DNA of 64,000 bases, taken from positions 1,678,501-1,742,500 of the forward strand of contig NZ_MDGR01000007.1 of assembly GCF_002742335.1 (NCBI RefSeq), read 5' to 3'. Under the pieces are notes generated by a model. That model saw only the letters and a list, made by a program, of their open reading frames with translations. It ran no database searches and was not told the origin of the DNA. A program made the position numbers and the translations under genes. Origin of the DNA: Reichenbachiella sp. 5M10. GTDB taxonomy: Bacteria > Bacteroidota > Bacteroidia > Cytophagales > Cyclobacteriaceae. Of this stretch, positions 53,405 to 61,761 are shown piece by piece (within the stretch, counting starts at the first letter, position 1; each line of letters opens with the position of its first letter).

Positions 53405-55283
53405 TTTATTCTTTCTATTATTTATTGGCATTAGTAGCACAGGATGGGGACAGTCTCCCCAAAAAGGAGATTTTCTTTTTCCAGTACGCCCTCATCAGGA
53501 AAATTATCTGTCGGGCACAATGGGTGAATTGCGTTCGACACATTTTCATTCGGGTATAGACATCAAAACAAGCGGTATCACTGGGCTGCCAATCTATGCA
53601 TCAGCAGATGGCTACATACAACGGATCCGCGTGTCGACTACAGGCTATGGCAATGCGCTCTATATGGTGCATCCACACAACAATAGCGTGACGGTGTATG
53701 CCCATTTGGAGAGTTTTTCGCCAGAGATAGCAGCCTATGTACGTGACGAGCAGTACGAGAGGGAGGCCTTTGAGGTCAACCTATTCCCTGGAGAAAAGGA
53801 ATTTGTATTCAAGCAAGGAGACGTGATCGCCCAATCAGGTAATTCGGGTTCGTCTTCTGGTCCTCATTTGCATTTTGAAATCCGTGACCAAGATCATTTG
53901 ATATTGGATCCATTAGAATTTGGGTTTGAAGAGATCGTAGACGATATACCACCAGTGGTGTCAAAAATAGCCTTTGTGACGATGGACTCACGGGCAAGAA
54001 TCAATGGCATGTTTGGCCGTTTTGAGTTTGATGTAGTGCAGGATGCAAAGGGCAATTCGCGGATTGATGCACCGTTGTCTCTTTTTGGAAATATCGGAGT
54101 AGAGGTCTATGCCTATGATCAACTCAATGGCGCACGCAACAAAAATGGCGTGCCTCGTCAGACCTTGACGCTTGACAACAAGTTGATTTTTAGACAGGAT
54201 ATCTCCTGGATGGATTTTTCGCTGCAGCGTAATATTCTGATCCATACCAATTACAAGCGTTCTAGTGAGGGAGGACGAAGGTTCAATAAGCTCTATGTCG
54301 ACGAAGGCAATGAGCTTCCTCTCTACGAAACCAATGAGCTAGATGGTGTCCTACGTGTGATGGATGTAGCCAAGCATGATCTGGATATCCGTCTGGAGGA
54401 TAGTTATGGCAATATCAGTCAGTACCGCTTTGTTATCAATGCGATGGATTATGACCTAAAATCATACCAGATCGAAGAGAGCAGCAAGAAGAAAGAATCA
54501 GAACGTTTTGGACCACTACTGGAGGTCAAGGGAGATTTGGAGGGATACAGCTATTGTGAAGCGATGGTGTATCATGATTCGATAGTGACGGCTTGTCAGC
54601 TGGCGTACGATGTCCTCGAGGATGGGTACTATCTCTGGGATATGCGTCAGGGGATTCCAGATTCGATAGTGATATGCAACCAGTCCCAGTACTATGACTA
54701 CCGGGCCATGATACCGAGTGGTCACGATTTTGTTTTTGATGGAGAAAATATACAGGTGTCCTTTGGGAAAAAAGCACTGTTTGATACGACTTACCTACGA
54801 TACAATTATAGTTATGATGAAGCAACGTCTTCGGAGATCTTTGCTTTGGACAACAATGAAGTGCCACTCAATAAATACATTGCCTTGACTCTGTACCCCC
54901 TTGAAAACTATGACCCAGATAGAGCTGCTGTATATGCGGTAAGTGCTCGAGGAGCTTTGTCCTATGCAGGAGGTGAATGGGATCATCATAGTGTGACATT
55001 CAAGTCACGGGAGTTGACTACCTATACTATCGCGACGGATAGTGTTGCGCCACAAATCGTAGCGCTGAGACCGAGTGGTGGATCGATAAGGTTTCGGATT
55101 GAAGATGAGATGTCTGGGATCAGAGAGTTTAGAGCTGTACTTGATGGGCAGTGGCTCCTGATGAACTACGATTACAAGCGAAAGCTGCTTTGGTCTGACG
55201 ACAAAGCGATCATTCAAGGTGATTTCCGATTGGTGGTGACTGATTTTGCAGGCAACCAAACCGACTATGAGAAGCACTATTGA
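53391..55283 (+). CDS. M23-family metallopeptidase, envelope
   Basis: A 630-residue exported protein. Signal peptide MKLSSLFFLLFIGISSTGWG. The peptidase domain covers about 25-190 with zinc ligands expected at H53 and D57 (FHSGIDIKT) and in GPHLHFEIRD. The remaining 440 residues are beta-rich with no named motif (SFGKKALFDTTYLRYNYSY). Such proteins cut peptidoglycan cross-links or act as inactive activators of other hydrolases; the ligands look intact here. The start is a TTG at 53391 inside the end of the FAH gene, fixed by the signal peptide. Confidence 0.88.
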   Translation: MKLSSLFFLLFIGISSTGWGQSPQKGDFLFPVRPHQENYLSGTMGELRSTHFHSGIDIKTSGITGLPIYASADGYIQRIRVSTTGYGNALYMVHPHNNSVTVYAHLESFSPEIAAYVRDEQYEREAFEVNLFPGEKEFVFKQGDVIAQSGNSGSSSGPHLHFEIRDQDHLILDPLEFGFEEIVDDIPPVVSKIAFVTMDSRARINGMFGRFEFDVVQDAKGNSRIDAPLSLFGNIGVEVYAYDQLNGARNKNGVPRQTLTLDNKLIFRQDISWMDFSLQRNILIHTNYKRSSEGGRRFNKLYVDEGNELPLYETNELDGVLRVMDVAKHDLDIRLEDSYGNISQYRFVINAMDYDLKSYQIEESSKKKESERFGPLLEVKGDLEGYSYCEAMVYHDSIVTACQLAYDVLEDGYYLWDMRQGIPDSIVICNQSQYYDYRAMIPSGHDFVFDGENIQVSFGKKALFDTTYLRYNYSYDEATSSEIFALDNNEVPLNKYIALTLYPLENYDPDRAAVYAVSARGALSYAGGEWDHHSVTFKSRELTTYTIATDSVAPQIVALRPSGGSIRFRIEDEMSGIREFRAVLDGQWLLMNYDYKRKLLWSDDKAIIQGDFRLVVTDFAGNQTDYEKHY

Positions 55284-55324
55284 TTTTTGAGATTTCCCGA
55301 GAAGGATAAATTGTAAATGCCCAT

Positions 55325-55355
55325 TTTGAAATCTAGTGAATTGCAGCTAATTTCA
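55325..55355 (+). promoter_or_regulatory. Possible promoter of the retropepsin-like protease gene
   Basis: TTTG at 55325-55328, a 19-base spacer and TAATTTCA at 55348-55355 (two mismatches), 22 bases before the start codon. Confidence 0.35.
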
Positions 55356-55377
55356 AGTTTCTGAAATAAGATATACC

Positions 55378-56544
55378 ATGAAAACAAAATTAGGATTTAT
55401 AGTTGCTGCATTGATGTACGCAGGAGTGGCATGGGGGCAAGTACCGATTGCAACGATACCTTTTGACCAGTATGGCGATCACGTTTTTATCAAAGTAAAA
55501 GTAAATGGCTCTGATGAATTGGACTTCATATTTGATACAGGTGACGGATTGACGGTGTTGGATTTGGAAGTAGCCAAAGAACTAGGGATGACTTCTGGTT
55601 CCAATGCTACGACGACCAGTGCTGAAGGGACCATCAGTGGAAAGCTTGTCAAACACAATGAACTGACAGTAGGAGGGGCACCGATTCACAACATCCAAGT
55701 GTATGAGACGTCATTGGATCATCTCGAAATCAGCATTGGAAAAGATATCGATGGTATCATCGGTTATGATGTGCTGAAAAACTATGTGGTGTCGATGAAC
55801 TACGATCAGAAGGAAATCAAATTGTTTAAACCATCAGGATACACCTATCAGGGCTTGGGAAAATCGTTTGATATCAAACTGACTTCATATATTCCTCACA
55901 TCGCGGGTCAGGTAGTTTTGGAAAATGGAGAGACTGTCGAGGGAGAATTTTTTGTAGATACTGGAGCAAAAGCCACGGTAGATTTCAATACTCCTTTTGT
56001 AGAAGCCAATCAGCTAGCATCTAAGGTAGGTGATAGCTACATCTATTTGGTGGCCGGTCTGGGTGAGCAGGAGTATGAGCATCACAGAGGACGGGTGAAG
56101 AAGTTTACGTTTGCAAGCTTTTCGTTTGATGAAATGCCTGTAGGCTTGAGCCACGCGACGAGTGGAATCCAGAATCATAAGAAGATCGCAGGAATCATGG
56201 GTGGCGGATTGTTGAGTAAGTTCAATATCGTATACGACTACCACAGCAAGAAAATGTACTGGGAAAAGAATGAAAGCTATGACGAGGAATTCCCGGTCAA
56301 CTGCTCAGGGATTGAGCTCCAGTTGAGTAAAGACAAGAGTCAAGTGTTGGTACACAAGGTCTTTGAAGACAGTCCAGCAGCTGAGGCAAACATAGCAACG
56401 GACGCAGTGATCGAGTCAGTCAATGGTACTATGGCTACCACGCTTGGTTTGGCCAAATTGAGAGAGATGTTCTCACAAACGGGTACGATAGAGTTGGTCA
56501 TCGACGGAGAGGCCGTAAACCTACAGCTGAGTCCTATGCTGTAG
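55378..56544 (+). CDS. Retropepsin-like aspartyl protease with PDZ domain
   Basis: A 388-residue exported protein with signal peptide ending AWG/QV. It has two aspartyl-protease half-domains: FIFDTGDGL (D53) and GEFFVDTGAKA, so it can form the pair of catalytic aspartates within one chain. Family features IDGIIGYDVLKNYVVSMNYDQ and GIMGGGLLSKFNIVYDY are clear. A PDZ-like domain closes the protein (VFEDSPAAEANIATDAVIESVNG). Substrates are unknown. Confidence 0.9.
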   Translation: MKTKLGFIVAALMYAGVAWGQVPIATIPFDQYGDHVFIKVKVNGSDELDFIFDTGDGLTVLDLEVAKELGMTSGSNATTTSAEGTISGKLVKHNELTVGGAPIHNIQVYETSLDHLEISIGKDIDGIIGYDVLKNYVVSMNYDQKEIKLFKPSGYTYQGLGKSFDIKLTSYIPHIAGQVVLENGETVEGEFFVDTGAKATVDFNTPFVEANQLASKVGDSYIYLVAGLGEQEYEHHRGRVKKFTFASFSFDEMPVGLSHATSGIQNHKKIAGIMGGGLLSKFNIVYDYHSKKMYWEKNESYDEEFPVNCSGIELQLSKDKSQVLVHKVFEDSPAAEANIATDAVIESVNGTMATTLGLAKLREMFSQTGTIELVIDGEAVNLQLSPML

Positions 56545-56554
56545 CTTCGCTCTG

Positions 56555-57739
56555 CTAAGAAACGGTATGAATGGCTTGCAGTATAGCACTGCAAGCTTTT
56601 TTTATGTCTTCTTCTTGGATAGTTAGTGGGGGAGCAATGCGCATGGAGTTGTCACAAAATAAGAACCAGTCTGTCAAATAACCATCCTTCAACAACTGGT
56701 CGATCAGTGCTTTGAGAAAATCAAAGGACTCGAATGTCACGGCGAGCATCAAACCTATTCCACGCACTTCCTGAATTTTGTCATGCTTCAGTAGCTTTTT
56801 GAATAGCTCACCTTTGGCAGGAGATTGAGAGATGAGATCAGACTGTGTCAGTAGATTGACTGTGGCGAGTGCAGCTGCGGCACTTACGGGATGCCCTCCG
56901 AATGTGGAGATGTGTCCAAGTATAGGGTTGTGTGTGAGCGAGTGCATGATTTCTTTAGAGGCAATGAAGGCACCTATCGGCATGCCGCCACCGATTCCTT
57001 TGGCACAGAGTACAATGTCAGGGGCTACTCCGAAGTGTTCAAATGCCCAGAATTTGCCTGTACGACCAACACCGCATTGTACTTCGTCGTAGATGAGGAG
57101 TGCTCCTACTTCGTCGCAACGTTTCCTCAGTGTCTCAAAGTAAGTTTTAGGAGCCATACGGATACCAGCCTCACCTTGGATGGGTTCGATGATGACCGCA
57201 GCGGTATGTTCGTCTATGGTGTCTAGGTCTGCTGTGACTCCAAAACCTATGCGGAAGGTTTCGGGGATCAATGGCCTGAAGGGGTTCTTTAAATCTTCGC
57301 TACCACACACGGAGAGTGCCCCAGAAGTGGAACCGTGGTACGCATCGATACAGGAGATGATTTTTCTTTTGCCAGTGTGTCGTTTGGCGAGTTTGAGAGC
57401 ACCCTCTGTCGCTTCACTCCCTGAGTTGACTAGAAATACATTGTTGAGGTGAGCGGGTAGTGTGTCAGATAGTGCTTTGGCCAGCTGGACTTGAGGTGCT
57501 TCGACGAATTCGCCATAGACCATCAAATGTAGGTACTTGTTGGTTTGCTCGTGGATGGCACGAATTATGTTTGGGTGTCGGTGACCTACACTGCTAACCC
57601 CAATGCCAGAGATCAAGTCCATGTAAGGCTTGTCTTGGCGATCGTACATGTAGAGTCCTTCGGCACGTTCTATTTCGAGTGCAAGTGGAAACTCAGAAGT
57701 CTGTCCGAGGTGCTCAGAAAAAAGCTGTCGATTGTTCAT
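56555..57739 (-). CDS. Class III PLP aminotransferase (acetylornithine/ornithine type)
   Basis: A 394-residue aminotransferase. Markers are GIGVSSVGHRHPNII, FLVNSGSEATEGALKLAK, IIEPIQGEAGIR, LLIYDEVQCGVGRTG and STFGGHPVSAAAA; the PLP lysine is in IVLCAKGIGGGMPIGA. I start at the ATG at 57737-57739 (MNNRQLFSEHL), since the 28 residues before it are low in family likeness. Substrate could be acetylornithine, ornithine, or another omega-amino acid; no arginine genes are adjacent. Its last 20 codons overlap the neighbour's terminator on the other strand. Confidence 0.87.
   Translation of the reverse strand: MNNRQLFSEHLGQTSEFPLALEIERAEGLYMYDRQDKPYMDLISGIGVSSVGHRHPNIIRAIHEQTNKYLHLMVYGEFVEAPQVQLAKALSDTLPAHLNNVFLVNSGSEATEGALKLAKRHTGKRKIISCIDAYHGSTSGALSVCGSEDLKNPFRPLIPETFRIGFGVTADLDTIDEHTAAVIIEPIQGEAGIRMAPKTYFETLRKRCDEVGALLIYDEVQCGVGRTGKFWAFEHFGVAPDIVLCAKGIGGGMPIGAFIASKEIMHSLTHNPILGHISTFGGHPVSAAAALATVNLLTQSDLISQSPAKGELFKKLLKHDKIQEVRGIGLMLAVTFESFDFLKALIDQLLKDGYLTDWFLFCDNSMRIAPPLTIQEEDIKKACSAILQAIHTVS
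56574..56603 (+). terminator. Terminator inside the convergent gene's 3' end
   Basis: A perfect 8-bp stem GCTTGCAG/CTGCAAGC with loop TATAGCA and seven T at 56597-56603. It serves the plus-strand protease gene but lies within the coding end of the minus-strand aminotransferase. Confidence 0.8.
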
Positions 57740-57859
57740 ATATCTTGGGTTATCCTGCGGTGAGGCACTAAAAAAGTTACAATTTAAACCTAAATCAAGG
57801 TATTTTACGTTGTTACTATTCATATTTACCTAATAAGAATTCCAAAAAAAGCAGAAAGA

Positions 57860-59923
57860 ATGAAATTGAAGATTAATAAAATTAGCGTGGTATTGTGGTT
57901 GTTGATTTTTCAAACTTTTGCTTCTCAGGGCTTTGTCGTTGGAGATACACTACCTGAATTAGTGCCCGCTGACAAGCATTGGAAGGAGACTTATTTGATC
58001 AATAATTTGCTCAAGAAAAACCATTACCGCAAACAAGAGTTGAATGATTCATTGTCGTCGGTTATTTTTCACAACTACTTCGAATCTTTGGATTACAACA
58101 AGTCCTATTTTTTAGCATCAGATGTTGATTACTTCTCGAAGTATGAGTACGAGCTTGATGACTACATCCGAAAAGGGAATGTGGACGTGGCTTTTCAGAT
58201 TTTTAGAATATTCAGAGAACGTGCCAATACACGAATAGATTATGTGGATGAACTCGTCGAGCGTGGTTTTGATTTTTCGAAAGATGAATCTCTCGATTTG
58301 GATGAGGAGAAACAACCGTGGGCCAAGAGCAATGCAGAGATCGATGAGCGCTGGAGAAAAATCATCAAAAATCAGGCATTGAGTTACAAGCTAGCAGGCA
58401 AAACGGATGAAGAAATTAAGGAGTCGTTGACCAAGCGCTATGAGCGTTACCGCAAGGGGATCAACCAATACAACTCGGATGATGTGTTTCAGTTTTACAT
58501 GAATGCTTATACGAGTGCGTATGATCCGCATACAAGCTATTTTTCACCCGTGTCTTCTGACAATTTCAACATATCTATGAGTTTGTCCCTAGAGGGAATT
58601 GGTGCTCGATTGACACAAAGCATGGATTATACTGTAGTCAACGAAGTGGTGGCAGGCGGTCCTGCATACAAGAGCAAGTTACTGCACAAAGATGATAAAA
58701 TCATAGCAGTAGCACAAGGTGATGACGAAGCGTTTGTGGATGTAATTGGATGGCGATTGCAGGACGTAGTGCAGCTGATTCGAGGCAAAAAAGGGACCGT
58801 GGTGAGACTCCAGGTCTTGAAGTTTGATGAAGGAACGGGGGCTTTGCCCAAAGAAATTCGTTTGGTCAGAGACAAAATCAAGTTAGAAGAGCAATCGGCT
58901 AAGTCTGAAATCATACCAATCTACAACGGCAAAGAGACTTACAACTTAGGGGTGATCACACTTCCGAGTTTTTACATCAATTTTGAAGAAGCAAGACAAG
59001 GTGTAAAGGACTACAAAAGTACCACACGTGATGTCAAGAAGATCATCGAAGAGCTACAGGCCAATGATGTGGATGGGATATTGATTGATTTGCGCTACAA
59101 CGGTGGAGGGTCGCTCAAAGAGGCCATCGATTTGACGGGACTTTTCATCGATGAGGGACCTGTAGTGCAGGTGCGTGGATCAGACGGTAGCATAGATATC
59201 AATAGGGACGAAGACAGCAGGGTGCAATACGATGGGCCAGTAGCTGTTTTGATCAATCGATTTTCGGCTTCTGCTTCTGAGATTTTTAGTGGAGCAATTC
59301 AGGATTACAAGCGGGGTATCATCGTAGGAGAGACTTCTTTTGGTAAGGGGACTGTCCAAAATTTGATTGGTCTCAATAGAATGCTGCCTACGGACGATGC
59401 GCGCATGGGGCAGCTGAAATTGACTCTGGCAAAATTTTACCGTGTGACAGGTAGTAGCACTCAAAACATCGGTGTGACGCCAGATATCAGTTTTCCATCA
59501 GGGTTTGATGCCGCAGAGTTTGGTGAAAGTTCTAGACCCAATGCCTTGCCGTGGGATCAAATCGCTTCGTCCTACTATCGACCAACCAATGACGTGTCTC
59601 CGCAACTGATCCAACACTTGCAAACGCTATACAATACAGATATGAATGAGGATGTGGACTTGAAATATCTACAAGAAGATATAGATCATATGAAAGAAGA
59701 GAAGGAGAAGCGTAGCTTGTCTCTCAACTATGAAGAAAGAAAGAAAGAAGCAGATCAAGAAGACAAGCGTATTGCTGATCGCAAAAATCTCGTTGAATCT
59801 GCGGGTACTGTAGGCGAAGAAGTGACTGATGACAAAGACGAAGAGACTAAATTGTCAGAAGACCCTTATTTGAAAGAAGGGCTGAGGCTGTTGTCAGAGG
59901 TGGTCAAGGTAGAAGCGAAATAA
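57860..59923 (+). CDS. prc: Carboxy-terminal processing protease (Prc/Tsp, S41)
   Basis: A 687-residue periplasmic protease. Signal-like helix KISVVLWLLIFQTFASQG; N-terminal helical domain; PDZ at about 235-325 (LEGIGARLTQSMDYTVVNEVVAGGPAYKS); the S41 catalytic domain with ILIDLRYNGGGSLKEAIDLTGLF, NRFSASASEIFSGAIQDYKRGIIVG with nucleophile S471, and SFGKGTVQ with K496, which matches the serine-lysine dyad spacing of the Escherichia coli enzyme. The C-terminus is charged and helical. The ATG at 57860 follows a GAAAGA-like purine stretch. Confidence 0.95.
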   Translation: MKLKINKISVVLWLLIFQTFASQGFVVGDTLPELVPADKHWKETYLINNLLKKNHYRKQELNDSLSSVIFHNYFESLDYNKSYFLASDVDYFSKYEYELDDYIRKGNVDVAFQIFRIFRERANTRIDYVDELVERGFDFSKDESLDLDEEKQPWAKSNAEIDERWRKIIKNQALSYKLAGKTDEEIKESLTKRYERYRKGINQYNSDDVFQFYMNAYTSAYDPHTSYFSPVSSDNFNISMSLSLEGIGARLTQSMDYTVVNEVVAGGPAYKSKLLHKDDKIIAVAQGDDEAFVDVIGWRLQDVVQLIRGKKGTVVRLQVLKFDEGTGALPKEIRLVRDKIKLEEQSAKSEIIPIYNGKETYNLGVITLPSFYINFEEARQGVKDYKSTTRDVKKIIEELQANDVDGILIDLRYNGGGSLKEAIDLTGLFIDEGPVVQVRGSDGSIDINRDEDSRVQYDGPVAVLINRFSASASEIFSGAIQDYKRGIIVGETSFGKGTVQNLIGLNRMLPTDDARMGQLKLTLAKFYRVTGSSTQNIGVTPDISFPSGFDAAEFGESSRPNALPWDQIASSYYRPTNDVSPQLIQHLQTLYNTDMNEDVDLKYLQEDIDHMKEEKEKRSLSLNYEERKKEADQEDKRIADRKNLVESAGTVGEEVTDDKDEETKLSEDPYLKEGLRLLSEVVKVEAK

Positions 59924-60076
59924 GTAACGAAAAGGGTAATAGGGATGGTTTTTTGTAGAGGCGTTTTTTCAAAGGAGTGTTTCTAAGAAAATTATCCCTA
60001 TTGCTATAGTCGTACTCAATATTTTGGATAGATTTGATGTTTGTTACGAATCTATCAACGAGATACTTGAGTAAAC

Positions 60077-60565
60077 GTGTTGAACTATACCTTCTTTAGA
60101 ACCTACCTACCTACTACCCGTTTCGTTTCCTGTCTTATTGTGTGTGTACTAGGATTGAGTACGCATCGGTCTGTAGGGCAAGATCCGACTATTTATGTGA
60201 GTCCTCACAACATAGATCAGACTTTGTCCAATGTCTATGTAGGTATTGATCGTAACTCACACAAATATATCAATACGTTATATTATCAAGCAGATTCGAC
60301 AGGTATAGGGGAGTTTGTCGGAAGTGTCTACGTGGTAGAGTTCTCGATGGATCATATCGAGGATCTCGTATCCTGTGAACCTACAGTGGCCTTTGATTTG
60401 CCACTCAAGATCATGATCTGGGAGGAACAGGGCGACGTATATTTGTCGTATGTCAATCCTTTTGTTTTCAAAAGAAGGTATTTTATCAAAGGATGTGACG
60501 AGCTACTAGATCAAGTCAACAAGGCCATGATTCGTATTGTCAATGATGCGATTCGGACGAATTGA
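60077..60565 (+). CDS. DUF302 domain exported protein
   Basis: A 162-residue protein with an N-terminal hydrophobic segment (FVSCLIVCVLGLSTHRSVG). The mature part matches DUF302: VAFDLPLKIMIWEEQGDVYLSYVNPFVF and the end CDELLDQVNKAMIRIVNDA. The fold is a small alpha/beta domain of unknown function, sometimes linked to redox. The start is GTG at 60077 or the TTG next to it. Confidence 0.8.
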   Translation: MLNYTFFRTYLPTTRFVSCLIVCVLGLSTHRSVGQDPTIYVSPHNIDQTLSNVYVGIDRNSHKYINTLYYQADSTGIGEFVGSVYVVEFSMDHIEDLVSCEPTVAFDLPLKIMIWEEQGDVYLSYVNPFVFKRRYFIKGCDELLDQVNKAMIRIVNDAIRTN

Positions 60566-60678
60566 CAGAGAGTGGCAATGCTTTAGCGTAGTATATGTCA
60601 GGTAGAAATCGGAAGCTTTGTTTAGTTATCCTTTGACAAATGCATTTATTTGTAGTGACATCCATCCAATAGATTAGC

Positions 60679-61698
60679 GTGGCACAATATCAAGAAATTT
60701 TAAGCAATCTGAAAGCTGGGCAATATGCTCCCGTTTATTTTTTGCAGGGTGAGGAAACTTACTTTATAGACCAAATCGTGGACTATATTGAGGAACATGC
60801 TGTAGAAGAAAGCATGAAGGGATTCAATCAAGTAATTGTCTATGGCAAGGATGCTGATATCCCTACAATCATCAATCACGCCAAGGGGTTTCCGATGATG
60901 TCAGATAGAAAAGTCGTAATCATCAAAGAAGCACAGGAATTGGCGGGTTTCGACAAGGAATTAGGGGAGAAGTATTTTACCAACTACCTCGAAAACCCTC
61001 AACCTTCCACGATTTTGGTTTTTGCCTACAAGTATAAGTCTTTGGATAAGCGTAAAAAACTGTCTAAACTCTTTGTCAAGCATGCCGTGGTAATGAGCTC
61101 TGCCAAGATGTATGACAATCAACTGCCGACATGGATCGAGGGCTACGTCAAGGATAAGGGAAAGAAAATTGATCAGAAGGCTTTGTTTTTGATTACTGAA
61201 AATATTGGAAACAACCTGACAAGGATCTCTAACGAGATAGATAAGATGTTGATCAATATCTCCGGGGTAGACTTGATCACGTCCGATCATGTGTACAAGA
61301 ATATCGGAATCAGCAAGGAGTACAATGTATTTGAATTGCAAAAGGCTTTGTCCTATCGCAACGTGATGAAAGCGAATGAAATCATTCATTACTTTAAGTC
61401 AGACCCAAAGTCAAACCCCTTGATTCCCATCATTGCCAATATTTTTGCCTTCTACAATAAAATACTATTGATCCATCATTCGAAAAATAAATCGGATCAA
61501 TATTTGGCATCTTTATTGGGAGTTCATCCATTTTTCGTCAAGGAATACATCATGGCAGCAAAGAACTACCCATTGTCCAAAGTCATAGACAACATCAGAT
61601 ACATCAAAATCGCTGACATGAAATCCAAAGGGATAGATTATCCCCCACAATCTGAAGGTGAAATCATGAAGGAATTGGTATTCACGCTTCTTCATTGA
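60679..61698 (+). CDS. holA: DNA polymerase III delta subunit
   Basis: A 339-residue clamp-loader subunit. APVYFLQGEETYFIDQIVDYI is the HolA start, ILVFAYKYKSLDKRKKLSKLF the middle, and LPTWIEGYVKDKGKKIDQKALFLITENIGNNLTRISNEIDKM the region that binds other clamp-loader parts. The start is GTG at 60679. It is followed by the TPR gene after about 60 bases on the same strand. Confidence 0.95.
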   Translation: MAQYQEILSNLKAGQYAPVYFLQGEETYFIDQIVDYIEEHAVEESMKGFNQVIVYGKDADIPTIINHAKGFPMMSDRKVVIIKEAQELAGFDKELGEKYFTNYLENPQPSTILVFAYKYKSLDKRKKLSKLFVKHAVVMSSAKMYDNQLPTWIEGYVKDKGKKIDQKALFLITENIGNNLTRISNEIDKMLINISGVDLITSDHVYKNIGISKEYNVFELQKALSYRNVMKANEIIHYFKSDPKSNPLIPIIANIFAFYNKILLIHHSKNKSDQYLASLLGVHPFFVKEYIMAAKNYPLSKVIDNIRYIKIADMKSKGIDYPPQSEGEIMKELVFTLLH

Positions 61699-61761
61699 TA
61701 TGCTTATTGTTAAATTTATTGAGTGAATCCTATATCTACTCATCTAAATACTATTCTACAC

